Shown: in pieces, positions 50,849-62,408 of the stretch
Position numbering within the stretch: position 1 is the first letter of the stretch
Layout of the letters: every line of letters starts with the position of its first letter
DNA from: Marchantia polymorpha subsp. ruderalis
Lineage: Eukaryota; Streptophyta; Marchantiopsida; Marchantiales; Marchantiaceae
DNA length: 64,000 bases
Direction of reading: 5' to 3'
NCBI GenBank assembly: GCA_037833965.1
Contig: AP031356.1
Location: forward strand, 10,810,501 to 10,874,500
The notes under the pieces: model-generated
Seen by the model: the letters and a program-made list of their open reading frames with translations, nothing else
The model's database searches: none
Told to the model about the DNA's origin: nothing
Program-made: the position numbers and the translations under genes

Positions 50849-52008
50849 GCATGAACCTGGATGAACAAGTCGATTGGTCTTGTATCGCTTTCAAATGAAG
50901 GCAGGCTTCGATTTGAGGTTATCGATGTGGTGAGAACGACCTGGAAGAAGAAATTTTTCTCTTCTACGAACTGTTTCGTTTCCAGAATCTGATTCAGAGA
51001 CTTTTACGTCGGCTTATACATCCGACTAATCTAGACATCATGCTGGTATCATTTCAGATGATAGAACGTAGGCCTGGTTGGGACATGACCTTCAAAGCAG
51101 ATAAAGTTCATTGTGCAGCACGGAGAGACTATCCTGCATGAGTTGATTCTCATCAACTTGAATGCTACAAGCTAGCTGGATTCACTGTGGGGCAGGACTG
51201 CAGTCAACTAATCCTTATACGGTGTAAGTCATTAAGCTACGTATGTGAGGATATCTTCCTTGTGGTTTTACTCAAGCACATTGCCCATGTCTACAGAAGA
51301 GCTAGAACTCTTCATCAAGCACCTCTGCGCTCTTAATCTCCCTAGTACCCTTACCAGTTGCTGCAAGCACAGTTTAGAGTGAACTAGACCCCAGGGCTTT
51401 CAGCTCAACATAGGCATGTTAAAAAGCCATCAAAGATTTAGGCTGTTGTCAGCCATTAACTGCAGTCCTACCTTGTTGTTTTTGGTGCATCTCTCGGTCA
51501 CAGAATAAAGTATTTAACTAGAGCTATGAATAGGTCGGTGCTAGCGTAATAAAGCCAGTAACTACAAGGAGAATAAAAATTCATTGTTACTGCTTAGTAA
51601 CAACAAACCGCACATGTGGCTGAAATCCCGAAATGCCGCTCACCTCGGACTAGTCTGCGTAGGGAGAGATGGCAAGACCATGAAACAAACTGAAATCATA
51701 CTTCGAAGATCACTGAGAACCAACAAGGTTGTTTTAGTCACCTTATGGCCACGGTTGGTGGGATTGGGTGCCATCGTGAGCAAGTAAAACTCACCACGCT
51801 CAGCATGCCTATGACCTTGCACGTAACATATTCGCATAAATTCGCCATCAATATTTGGATCGGAACATGGATTCGAAATGTAATACTTGGTGTGGACTAG
51901 AAAGATAAATTTTGCCTCACAAAATCAATATGAAAGTTCTCTCACGGCGAGAGGCTCATTCCTTCCAGACGAGAGAGTAGGCAAAGAGGTCCACCGCATT
52001 TATCAGTA
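50849..52008. other. Intergenic between copia element and LBD gene
   Basis: Short frames only. If the exon-like ORF left of the copia element is real, other exons of that gene could lie here on the minus strand, but I could not identify any. Confidence 0.35.
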
Positions 52009-52347
52009 TTACAAACGAAGAGAAGGTGTAAAATAAGCGAAAATTCGTGTTACGTTCTTATTCCGTGGCATGATGAAAGTGAGACGAACGCTTGCGGAAT
52101 CGATTTGTAAGTAACGGGACAAGGGAGTCGCTCGAGTGTCGATGGAAGCTCCGTATAGCCAGAAGTTACGTTCCAACCTCAATGCTTCGGCTTCGATAAT
52201 GTCCTGCTGGTTTCTTCGTATAGTTATCCCTCGACGGTAGCCACGCCACGCCGCGAGGATGCGTAAGAAGTGCATTGTCTGTAGTCCTCGAGTAGTTCTC
52301 TTCATGCGTGGCACATGCATCGGTTGTAATTTTTTAGGCTGTAACAT
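52009..52347 (-). CDS. Hypothetical basic ORF, 112 aa
   Basis: ATG-started minus-strand frame, divergent from the LBD gene 305 bp away. Very basic (PRMKRTTRGLQ, AAWRGYRRGITIRRNQQD), no signal peptide or membrane helix. No family recognised. The Arg/Lys-rich Trp-containing part superficially resembles a calmodulin-type amphipathic helix. May be chance. Confidence 0.22.
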   Translation of the reverse strand: MLQPKKLQPMHVPRMKRTTRGLQTMHFLRILAAWRGYRRGITIRRNQQDIIEAEALRLERNFWLYGASIDTRATPLSRYLQIDSASVRLTFIMPRNKNVTRIFAYFTPSLRL

Positions 52348-52651
52348 CCGCCAACGGATGTGAATACGACCGGTAAACGCTCACGCGGCTGGCAAACGAC
52401 CGGATCTGAGTTTAGAGCAATCCCTTGCAAAATGTGACGACAAATATTCGAGTTTGAAATTCTAGTCCGGTGGTGGTGGTGTTGGTGATTCCGTTACGAA
52501 GGCGTTGGATTAAGCGATATCCATGCCCGAGACTTGGATGGGGGCACGGCAGGTACCAATATGGGATCGTAGATTTCAAATATATAGATTACAAGTCTCA
52601 TTATGTTCCACTTATCCTCGACTCGCAGACGAGGTTTATCGTCGGTGACCG

Positions 52652-53071
52652 ATGGAGCCCAGGAAACAAACGAGATCTGGTGGCTGTGCTTGCGGAGCCT
52701 GCAAATGTTTATACGGGAAGAGGAAGTGGGAGTGCAAGGTCGACTGCATATTTGCGCCTTACTTTCCTGCAGAGGATACCTTGAAGTTTTCAAACCTGCT
52801 CAAAGTATTTGGGTACCGCAATGTCCGCAAGATGTTGCAGAACTTGCCGGAGTCGAGCCGAGAGGATGCAGTGACGTCGTTGTGTTTCGAGGCCGAGGCC
52901 AGGATTAAGGATCCGGTTTACGGATGCTCTGGCGAGCTTTATAGAACCCAGAAAAGTATGTCGGAGCTGATGCAGCGATTAGAGATGATAGGAATTTTGC
53001 AGGATATATTTGGCAGGAGAAGAATCGCATCAGAACGAATGAGGGTGAGAGTGTTACGGCACACTTCCTAA
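52652..53071 (+). CDS. LOB-domain (LBD/ASL) transcription factor, divergent, 139 aa
   Basis: LBD proteins are plant-specific DNA-binding regulators of organ boundaries and lateral organs. Visible in order: the cysteine block at residues 14-32, then IFAPYFPAEDTLKFSN, the GAS block with KVFGYRNVRKMLQNLP (FGYRN instead of the usual FGASN), SSREDAVTSLCFEAEARI and the diagnostic KDPVYGC (86-92), then a weak leucine/methionine-spaced helix (ELYRTQKSMSELMQRLEMI) at the place of the class I zipper. The cysteine block is C14-x2-C17-x10-C28-x3-C32 rather than C-x2-C-x6-C-x3-C, i.e. four extra residues (LYGK-like). The C-terminus after the domain is very short and Arg-rich. No intron is needed. Start at the ATG at 52652 (no upstream in-frame domain). 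Confidence 0.9.
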   Translation: MEPRKQTRSGGCACGACKCLYGKRKWECKVDCIFAPYFPAEDTLKFSNLLKVFGYRNVRKMLQNLPESSREDAVTSLCFEAEARIKDPVYGCSGELYRTQKSMSELMQRLEMIGILQDIFGRRRIASERMRVRVLRHTS

Positions 53072-53106
53072 ACAGCATAGAGTATATTCTTCTATGACTT
53101 TGATAG

Positions 53107-53211
53107 TTGCTGTATTATGCATGAAATTGTGAGTTTGCCAATTGTTGTATTCTGCATGACATCGTGATTTTGCGAGTTGTTGTACTATGCATGAATATGC
53201 CATGAGGTTAC
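53107..53211. repeat. Three 35-bp tandem repeats behind the LBD gene
   Basis: Units start at 53107, 53142 and 53177, exactly 35 bp apart: ttg(c/t)tgta(t/c)t(a/c)tgcatga followed by a variable half. Each unit contains TGCATGA. The array begins 36 bp after the LBD stop, so it is probably in its 3'UTR. Confidence 0.85.
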
Positions 53212-54169
53212 CGCAGCACGCATCGAGCTCGGTGGCTTTTTTTTTCTGTCTCACCGTCTCTGCAGATCACCATGGATGATATATTTTTGTTCTTTCAGAC
53301 TTACATCGACTGAGATCAAACGAGGCTCAAGTTCGAGTATTCCATGTGATGGCAGTCGCTGTTGTAGTCTGATAGTACAAAAAGGCTCGTTTGATCGCAA
53401 TAACATCATTATCTAAGTGCGCATGCGGTGGTGATGATGGTGCAGGCTTGAGGCTGTCACGATGATGATGTTCTTTAATGTAAAAATTCTTCAGATAGAT
53501 CAGAATGGACTTTTAGCTTGTTGCCAGTCTCGAACAATCTTAGAGAGACTACAGTAATACCCTCGAGGAAGAGTGACTCAACCTCCTGATCTGTACCAAC
53601 TTGTTCGAGGTCTTCCTTCCTCGCATATATCGAGTTCATGGTCGCAGGGATGTCACCCTCTAATCTCGTTTCTTAATGTAATTTTTTTTTTACTTACACG
53701 ATGACGAATCTGAGTCATGTTTAGACTGAAAAAAATCTGACCAAAGTACAGTACTTTAAGACTTGTTCAGTTCAACAGTAAGGCTCCGCCCTCTGCCCCT
53801 TGCATACTCATAGAGGCCAGTGGCACAGGTGCAAGCTGGCTAAGCCTTTCCTTCTCTCATTGCTCTAGTGGGTTCTTTTACTGAACTCCAGCCAGGGCCA
53901 AACTTGGTTGTCTCCTTCTACCTTGAACTTGTCTTCTAGCAATGACTTCACACATACTATCCGATAAGCTTCGAGATTCTAAATAAATTAACTATAAATG
54001 AAGTTTCCAAGCGAAGGTATTTTTCTCTCGCGTGCTACCAATTTGTGGGTGGATGGATGGATGGCAACTTGTTTAGAAACTGGATGGATCAACTTACAGG
54101 TTGTACTGTACAAGTCAGATGTAGAAAAATTGTGAGAAATTTTTATTGCTTGAGAAACCAGGTACAAAG
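53212..54169. other. Intergenic, nothing recognised
   Basis: Only short frames. A GGAT repeat occurs at about 54047-54062. Confidence 0.4.
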
Positions 54170-54797
54170 TCAAATCGCAGTTCTCTGCGATAGCACCGTT
54201 GAACGCCAAGCTACTTGTCTGTCATGCCCTCTGGAGATATTAAACACATCCAAGTGAAAATGCTTCAATGCTCTCATCAACTTCCCGTAGCATATGCAAC
54301 TTCCTTGGCAAGCTGCAGTTGAAAACTGTTTTGACCTCAACTCCTGCACGTCTCTCTAGTTTTGGTCAGAATTCTGATTCCTCAGTATGTAGTATCCGGA
54401 TCGTACCACCAGATCGACTAGGAACTTCATATGAGATTAACTTGTACATGACCAATTTCATTTTGGTTTAATCAGAGGTAAGTAAGTTGTACCAAATTCC
54501 TTCGTACAGGATGTAAAACCAAAATGCGCGGAGGAAAAATGTTGTTTTACAAGTTAGGTTCGGACGAAGGAGAAGATAAATAATATTGTACACTGGTAAC
54601 TTGCTTCCACAGAACACAAAGTCACTTAAAACCTTCTCAAAAATTGTTTTCCCTCGATCCATGACAACTGGCCGTGTAATTGTGTAGTTCTGTTTATCAC
54701 CAGCCGCAACCCAGTTGATGCTTATCCTTAAATGTGGAGGATGCCGCAGCACAAACACTTGGTTTAAATCAGAGCCACGCGACAAACAATCCTCCAT
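54170..54797 (-). CDS. Possible two-exon unknown gene or partial gene
   Basis: An ATG-started exon-like frame 54797-54594 (68 codons, MEDCLSRGSDLN, then LRHPPHLRISINWVAAGDK) ends at a donor-like GTGTAC. An acceptor (actag) at 54356 leads, in phase, to 61 further codons 54355-54170 (RDVQELRSKQF, then KLMRALKHFHLDVFNIS). The frame upstream of the ATG also looks coding (SSRGRSRDLFARKLTIVV) but carries a stop, so the model may be a pseudogene or need another exon. A competing frame in the second exon (VFNCSLPRKLHMLREVDES) is equally protein-like. No family recognised. Confidence 0.25.
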
Positions 54798-55299
54798 AGC
54801 TGCACGGATGTTTCTTCACTTATTCACAACAATTGTCAACTTTCGAGCAAACAAGTCCCTTGATCTGCCCCTAGAACTCACGCTTTCATGGCTTCCAAGC
54901 CTAAAGCTTGTAACACACGAGCAATGATTTGTGCAGTCATAATCCATAGTCAGTGATTAGACTTCTCCATTTTAGTCAGGGCATTCTGGTTCCAGCAACT
55001 TACGTGTGCATCATATTACGCACACGTTTCACGGTTTTCATGCTCTTTTGAAGCATGTGACAAAAAATTCGGATGACGCCGCAGATGTATCAAAATTGCT
55101 GGTTCGCTGGCAAGCAAGCAGGCAGTAAAAAGGCTGAACTTATTCAGTATCAAGCTTGTAAAGAACTTAGTCAAAAGTGTGGTTCAAATGCAGGTGGGGT
55201 GGAGAGTTAATTCAGAACCATACTAGCATCTTACTAGTCCATGAAATTTACCAAGAAATCTTTGCTTCTTGACCAAATATTTAGCAGTCGCAGCTCCAA

Positions 55300-55590
55300 A
55301 TGTCTTTTGTATCTATTCCTCCAGCACTGTCAAGGTGTGGGCGTCATTCAAAACTGTTGGCTGTGGCGGTACCGGTGATGGTTGTTGATCTTGCTGTTCA
55401 AACAAGCTTGCCTTTCATCAGGATTAGTAATTCAATACAGTTCGAAGATCTATTCCATGATATCATATCGTTTGTTCAACAATTGCAACCAAATTCAGGG
55501 ATGATAATTATCCTGGGGTTGAAATCAAATCTGGATTTCTTGTCTCCTCAAAGCTTTGAGGTACCACTAAAAGTAGATTCGCTAGATTGA
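55300..55590 (+). CDS. Hypothetical ORF, 96 aa
   Basis: ATG-started plus-strand frame with a hydrophobic valine-rich part (KLLAVAVPVMVVDLAV) and IQFEDLFHDIISFVQQLQ. No known motif. Its strand is opposite to the flanking NAT gene. May be chance. Confidence 0.2.
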   Translation: MSFVSIPPALSRCGRHSKLLAVAVPVMVVDLAVQTSLPFIRISNSIQFEDLFHDIISFVQQLQPNSGMIIILGLKSNLDFLSPQSFEVPLKVDSLD

Positions 55591-56031
55591 CAGTAATTAG
55601 AACATTATATGCTGTCAATCTGCTCTATTTGAAAACTGCATGAGCTCGCTGTCTTCGGAATTGAAAGTCTACACCTGTTTCATTGAAATGTGAAACAAGC
55701 AGGTCTATCTGAATCAGATTCAGAATCTCCGACCACATTTATATTTCCCTGTATCTGGTAGTTCAGTAATAAGAGTCAGTGTGGGTCTAATGCTGCAACC
55801 ATTTTGTTTCGTCTCCCTCCATCTCGATGTTCATTATACAAATGTATCTAATGACGAAATTGAGACTTCCTTTGAACTATTCCTGCCAAAGATATTTCCT
55901 GATGCTAAGTACAGTACGCTGCAAGTTCAAGACTTCAACTAGAACAGAACGTAAGCCTGCACATGTAAGCTGACAACAAACAAGTGTGAGCGTACAAGAG
56001 TACATTTGAGCACGTTTAAGGGTTTTTGGTA
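55591..56031. other. 3' flank of the transporter gene
   Basis: No other gene seen; probably 3'UTR and terminator of the minus-strand transporter. Confidence 0.4.
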
Positions 56032-59000
56032 CTAAACTGGTGGCGGGAAGAACTTGTTTAAGCCGAGAGGCAACTTGTAAAACTCCAGATTTCGAGAATC
56101 CGCTCCAAAAGCACGAAACTTATCCCACCAGAGAAGTCCCCTATCCTTTCTCGAGGCTTTCATGGTGTTGTCCAATACAACTGTAATAACGACCACCACT
56201 GTTGTTCCGGACGCAAACATAGTATTCATGATGTCGTTGAACTGTTCCACAAAACGATTCCAAGATCCACTACTTTAGTACTACAGTGGTATGACATTAT
56301 ATTATTGATTGCTATCCTGAACTCATGCACTCACAAGAGCAAATGATTACGTACTGTAAATTGATGCACCGTCCCTGACTGAAGATTTCAGGAGCAGATT
56401 GGTTATTTCACCAAATTTTTACGACATCAAAACGACTCCATCTGCAGATTCCGTTTTAAATGTGGAAACGAGGACCCAAAATTCCATTTCGTGATGATGA
56501 GTATGACTTTACGTCTTAAAATGACTTACCCAACGTGCATGTGTATGGGCGGGACCGTGACCCGAAGCGGTTTCATATTCGCTGAAATACCGTGGGACAG
56601 ACAGTCCCATGAAAAGGGCAAAACCGATGATGAAGATATTCCTCGACGAATTCATGTTCGCGAATTGTAGGCTTGATATACCGATCGCCGCTGCACACTC
56701 ATCGAGAATACCGCTCGTCAGTGCTGTCATGATTGTTCGGATATGTATACTTACATAGGGTATCTATCTACCGTTTTTTAGAACATGGCATTGTATCACC
56801 CTCGAATGTCTTCAAGCCATGAAGATCGCGTAGGCTACGAGTTATGGTGACACCAAACCAGATAATCGATAGAATGGCCAGGTTTTTGAAAACTGATGGG
56901 TCAAACCTTTACGTAGGTACATTGATATAAGAGGGATATGAGAAGAAGTGAGAAAAGGAATAAACAATAATTTTTAAATAAATTGACTTGAAGACACGTG
57001 TTTTATAGCTCCGGCTAAATCTACAACTGTTTATAAAACAGTAGTTTTTAGATAAAAGGGGAACATATCAAGTGCTTTGAACCACTTAAAGCCAAACAAC
57101 GCAAACAGCTTGTACTTTTTTTTGCAAACACAAACTGAGGAGAAGAAAATTGATAGAGGATTTTCAATTTTTTGGAGCTTATATCGGACATAGACGGGCT
57201 TGTGGCTTTTTTTGTACCTATAATTCCGAACATTACGCAGAAGACCCCTGAAATCATCGGTTCGGGTATAGATGCAAAAATCCCGCCAAACTTCCCTGGA
57301 ATGGCACTCCGTTAGTGAGTTGATTTCTTAATTAACGTGTCTTTAATGTCAGAATTTGTACATCAGGAAACCAAATGCTGTCAAAGATTAGTTTAGTCTT
57401 TCGAAAACTCGGAGGGAAGGTGTAGCCAATTGACTAACCCAACAAGGAGAAAAAGAGCATAAATCCAGCTGAAATTTGCACGACTCGCCTGCTCCCAACC
57501 TTGGTAACTCCAATTATTCCCATGTTCTCCCTGAAATAACACAGATGCAAAGGCCGCTGCAGCCGTAAAGATTTGAATGAACCGTATCGCTATCTCACAA
57601 TATATGCAGAAGCACAACTTTAGGATGAATAAGTTTCAAGCTACAAGTTAGGATAGAAACTCAACGTTTGCGTAGACGGTTTCTATCCAAAATGAGAAAA
57701 GGGCAGTCATCGGTGAGCAAGTGGTGCAATGAAATATAATGACTCAAATCTTCACCAGGGTTCTCTGATGCTATCACACTTACGCAGAAACTGCCGATCC
57801 AATTGTTGTTCCAAACATTCCATCCATTAAAATCCCCAGACCCTGTTAAACAACCAGGAAAATACATCAGACTGGAAGTTCATTGCCTCATTCCTGCGCA
57901 GTACTTGATAATCCCTAAATAATACATGCTGCCCTGGCGTCCAGAAGGTGCTGTAGTGCATATAAAAGCATCTTACCTCCCAACCTATTCCACGACTGAC
58001 CACGTATGGCGGGGGAGGAGTTGCACCACAAAGCCGTGATAAAGCGTAGAAGTCACCTGTTGACTGCATTAGATGAACACATACAAGGGTGAAGAACATA
58101 AGCGCATGCAATGATGCTTTCTATAGAGACAGGAATCGACAACATATGCTTAAAAAAAGTTGCAAGTGTAGAATGGCAGAAGACGACCTCAACGAGAGCA
58201 GCAAGAGCACCCGCCATCATTCCAAAGGTGTGTCCAGCATCAAAAGTTGGAGCACCCCATTGCAGCGGCCAAGGTATGCGTATCCTGCATTTGAACCAAA
58301 ATTACGGAGTCCCGAAATGACAGAATCAATATTACAAACGTAGCGGCTTCCTTTTTCTAAATTGTTGTATGACAAAAGGCCACAGATCTGTGCTAGGCCT
58401 ACGCAGACACGAAATCCAGGTGTCGGTTTGCTGTTTGGGTGGGTGACGTACCAAGGAGCAGAACCAATTATGTGTGCACGGTCTGTACGGCAATGACGTT
58501 GACCCATAGGAGTGGCATGAGTATACGCTCCACTTACGGTCAACAAATGGGCGTATGCCCATGTAACAGCTACCCCCAGTATGATAGGGTACAACTCGAA
58601 AATAGGAATGTCGCGCACTCTTATATGCTTCAGAAACTGTAGCCAATCACGGTTACAACCCACTTAGCATTAGGAAGCGAATCGATTTCAGCGTGAAAAG
58701 TAAGGACCGCTGAAGGGCCCAACCATAAAACATAAATTTAGGTCAATTTATCCTTCTGAGGAGTTATCCCCTCATATTCAGACGAATGATTGATGAGACA
58801 TGGTGTACAACCTGGGAAAAGATGACAATGATGAAGATAGTAGGAATGCCGATCTCCACACATTTTCCGACCTGAAATCCAGGTCCGCAATCAGTATCAT
58901 ATGTTTGCAGATAATGCTCGAGCGCAAATTGCAGTACTTAATCAGCCATTGAATGATTCAATTTCATATACATTTCGCAGATCTTTCACAATCTCTCTAG

Positions 59001-61019
59001 AAGGTTGGTTCGTCTACTAGATAAGATACAATAAAAGAGTACAGTTAAAGTGAGGGGTTCGTTAGATACTGACCCCCGGAAAACCATACTCATAGAGTCC
59101 GAGACCAACCATGCATATGGTCGGTGCGATTACAATTGGACTGACGTATCTGCGACAACATGAAGCAAGAATGAGATCATCGAAATTTGTTACAGCTTTA
59201 AATGTATGTGAGAGGGGAGAGCATTCTCCGTTATCAAAATGAGATGTTTGTATTCAGAAGTTGTTATACCTGGTCATGATACCCCAGAGTCCACTAAAAC
59301 CAAGAACGATATGCAAACTTGATGCAGATATAAGAGCTCCTTGAATCGCACGCATACTATGCATGAACCTCTGTCGCCATGCCACAAATACATGGGTTAG
59401 TGCAAGTTCATCAAGAGTTGGAAATGGGTATTTCGTGGTGCTCTGTTCACAAGTTTGAAATTATACGTTTTGCTATGGCAGATTCTTGCATATTTAACTA
59501 AGTATACAATCAACTGTCTCATCCATGACTAGTTTAGTTTCATCATTCTTGAACTAGGACTGACTTAAGGTATTTCGTAAAAGAATTAGGCGAAACACTA
59601 AGCAGTCAGACAAAATTTCACACTGTTGTCAAACAAAGTCTAGGATTACATTACCAGCTGGTTGTCTTGAATTGCCATCAGTTTCGGAGAATGGATGACG
59701 GTCACGGTAGGTATAATAAAAGCAAATGACCCGCCAACGACTGAAGGCAACCTTGTTCCAAACGTGGTCTGAAGCAAAGTGTTGAGTCCGGAAACAAATA
59801 ATAGTGTTTGTATCACTTTTGCCTTGTCTACCTGTACAGAACTTTCATATTAGTTTCAGAAAATTAACAGTAAAGAAAAATGTAAACGACGACTATCATG
59901 GAACTGCTTCTCAAATTCGTCGTGCCTGAACTTTCGGTCAACCTCTTACTTCACCCTAGAATTCTCTTGCATGTTTAATATATTCATCTCCTCAAAAAAA
60001 GTTCACACTTCCTCTTCCATATGTCTAAACGATTGATAACAATGGCGCAGATTCATGCATTCTGCTTGTGTCTGAAAAAGGACTTTACGCGAAAATCATG
60101 ATACGTCAACGGAAGTCTAACTGCAGTTTTGGGAAAAACAAAAATGCTTAGAAACTTGAAGGTTCTTCGACAGCGGCCCGGGTTGGAGTATCTTACGTTA
60201 TTTCCACCCATCATTGGAACTAGTAGGCTTGGGATCATGACCGTAGAGCCAAGCATGGTGAGATAGTGCTGGAACGCCAACAGAATCGTCTCCGCTGCAG
60301 TAAGTGCCATAAACTTAGTACACTGGTCCTTCATTGTCCACTCAAAATCAAAATCACCAGCTTAATCTCGGGATCAGATCATTGCCATCCACACATATAT
60401 TGAAGGATTTCTCCCAAGACGAATGCACAGTCAACTACGATGAATGTGCATTCGTCTTGTTTGAATTCAGCCTGGCAAGGTTGCATGGATCGATTTACGT
60501 TCATTGTGTGGACTACTTAAAAATTTCACGGCGAGGCTTAATATAAGATTCAACCTTTAGCACCAGCTCCGATGTACCATTGCTCGTATTCAGCTTCTTA
60601 TGTATACGAAGAACTAGCTGATAGCGATGCTCTTTGATCAATCTATGGGTCTGATCAATTATTCTGGGTTCATTGCAGAGTCTTATCAGCGCAGCAACCA
60701 AGTCTAAGTCAAAGTTTTGACACGTTGTAAATTACCCCTTTATCATGGAATTACACCATGCAGATCCGTTCATATGCCTTCTTTGTGAAGTATTTTACTC
60801 TTATTACCACATCCAGAGCACGTTGTTCTGCCTAATTTTTTTACTGGATAGATTTAACTGAGGGGCTGAGTAAGTGAAAGTACGCCAAGGAGGATTGTCG
60901 TTAACCGAGTACTTGATGCCGGGTAGCTGTTCCTGCTGAGGATGCTGGAAATCTTCCGGCTTTGTCCCATGTTTAGGACTCCCTACAGGAGTGCCTATGA
61001 CCGGTGCTGATGATGACAT
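56032..61019 (-). CDS. Nucleobase-ascorbate transporter (NAT/NCS2), 14 exons
   Basis: Plasma-membrane permease of the NAT family (purines, uracil; some members ascorbate or urate). Exons by hand: 61019-60884, 60294-60197, 59831-59655, 59370-59270, 59149-59074, 58871-58812, 58636-58452, 58284-58188, 58063-57977, 57842-57784, 57530-57439, 57295-57218, 56690-56530, 56241-56032; 1617 nt, 538 aa, all phases consistent, all introns GT-AG. Marks: KPEDFQHPQQEQLPGIKY and NDNPPWPE before the first helix, the QH motif in AFQHYLTMLG (Q54-H55), GGSFAFIIPTVTVI, KCVEIGIPTIFIIVIFSQ, CRTDRAHIIGSAPW, QWGAPTFDAG, and the NAT signature ENMGIIGVTK (360-369), followed by VGSRRVVQISAGFM. The C-terminal RDRG-like KDRGLLWWDKFR is typical of the plant family. 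The start is the first ATG; the upstream frame begins at GTG. Intact, so probably functional. Confidence 0.95.
60415..60459. repeat. Inverted repeat in NAT intron 1, 14-bp arms
   Basis: caagacgaatgcac, 17-base loop, gtgcattcgtcttg. Exact arms. Lies inside the first intron (60295-60883). Confidence 0.95.
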
Positions 61020-61886
61020 GTCTGCGCTGCTTGAATATATCACCGCAGGAGTCTCTTTTGCAAGAAGATTGCCTTTGGAGAAGATTCGCTACCAGAAGCA
61101 CTCTTAGATCTTATTTGGAATCTCATCAGAGAATTTCCGGAACGTATCCGACTACAAGAGTTCACTGATCACTGTCCCACTACGTTGTCAAATGTGCTTC
61201 ACGTACAGGAAGAACTGGGTGAACCAAGTACAGGTGCCAGAATTCTCTTCCCCCAATATCCACCCAATCCTTCAGATACGACGGAAACACCTTCTCTACC
61301 AATATTGCCTGACGAAAAACTCTCCGTGGGCTTCCCTTGAGTCCTGATCACAACATGCCAGCTGAGTTACACACAAACATGAGCGGCGGGTTCCGCCAGC
61401 GCAACCATCAGAACGACTATGGGCAGATGTCGGTCCCCTAGAAGTGTAAACGATTAGAATCCAATCACCAAATCACTCAACCACAATGTCCATCCGACAT
61501 AGTGGCTGAGATACCAAACTCAGAGCTGAAAAAGTTTAATACTTACGAGCACAGCTATTTTCAAGACTGATCGATCGACTCTCCACCCATTGCCCAAAGG
61601 GCGGGCTCGGAGCAAAATCGCCTTCGTCTTGGATCACCGAGCCGCCTCACCTCATAGAACGGAAATGCCTCACAGTCGATCTGACCGGAGCCCCGCCATA
61701 GTCCACGCACGCGTCAGAACGAAGACGAGGGAGCGTCAAATATCGAGGTCCAGTTGCAGCAAAGTCGCGGAAATCTCGCTGAGCAATGCGAAGAGCAAAT
61801 TCCTCCACTGCATCTGCTGCCACGGCATAACGGTCTGCGAGCCTCGCTCGACACGGCTTCTCGTCCGCATAACCAACTCTCTCTAC

Positions 61887-61919
<33 letters not shown>

Positions 61920-62132
61920 GACGACGCCGACGACGACAACGAGGGGCTCGCTGCTGCTGCTCGCCCACCAACAAATGCTTCGGCGACGCGCTGGGCCTCG
62001 TCTCTTCTACTCGCGCGGCAGCTAAGAAATCAGAGTCCGCAGTCCCCGAGGGCGCGTTCTTGAGCGCTCCCCGGAGACCGAGCCTCGCCCTCAACGGCCC
62101 TCGAATCCTTCCGCCGTTGTGCGACGGGAATT
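61020..62132 (-). promoter_or_regulatory. Upstream region of the NAT gene
   Basis: Becomes GC-rich from about 61560 and carries a CT tract at 61889-61917 (GA-rich in the direction of the gene), a usual feature of plant core promoters and 5'UTRs. Several frames are open in this GC-rich DNA on both strands, none beginning with a convincing start or having a domain. A 5'UTR intron between 61100 and 61560 is possible. Confidence 0.35.
61889..61917. repeat. CT dinucleotide microsatellite
   Basis: About fourteen CT units upstream of the NAT gene. Confidence 0.95.
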
Positions 62133-62408
62133 TCAAACTCTCCGGGGAATTCGAAATCCCAGATCTACGGCAGAAACCCGATCCGACCTGCAGCCATTCC
62201 TCTGCGCACTCATGGACTGGTCAGACAAAGAACCGCCGTCCCCGAGCCTGCGCCGCTGTGGAACATGATGGTCCGGGTTCTTGACGGACTTTACGCGGTG
62301 CGCCGTGTGTGTAGTACGTAGGGGACGAGGCGCATTACGGGACATGTCCCCCGATGGGTATGATCCGTCCCGCGTGTCCCTGCCTGCCGCTGCGGTTGCA
62401 CGGGTCAT
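62133..62408 (-). CDS. Possible small basic ORF, 91 aa
   Basis: ATG-started frame (MTRATAAAGRDTRDG) with mostly G/C-ending codons, Arg- and His-rich, no domain. In GC-rich DNA such frames can arise by chance. Confidence 0.18.
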   Translation of the reverse strand: MTRATAAAGRDTRDGSYPSGDMSRNAPRPLRTTHTAHRVKSVKNPDHHVPQRRRLGDGGSLSDQSMSAQRNGCRSDRVSAVDLGFRIPRRV

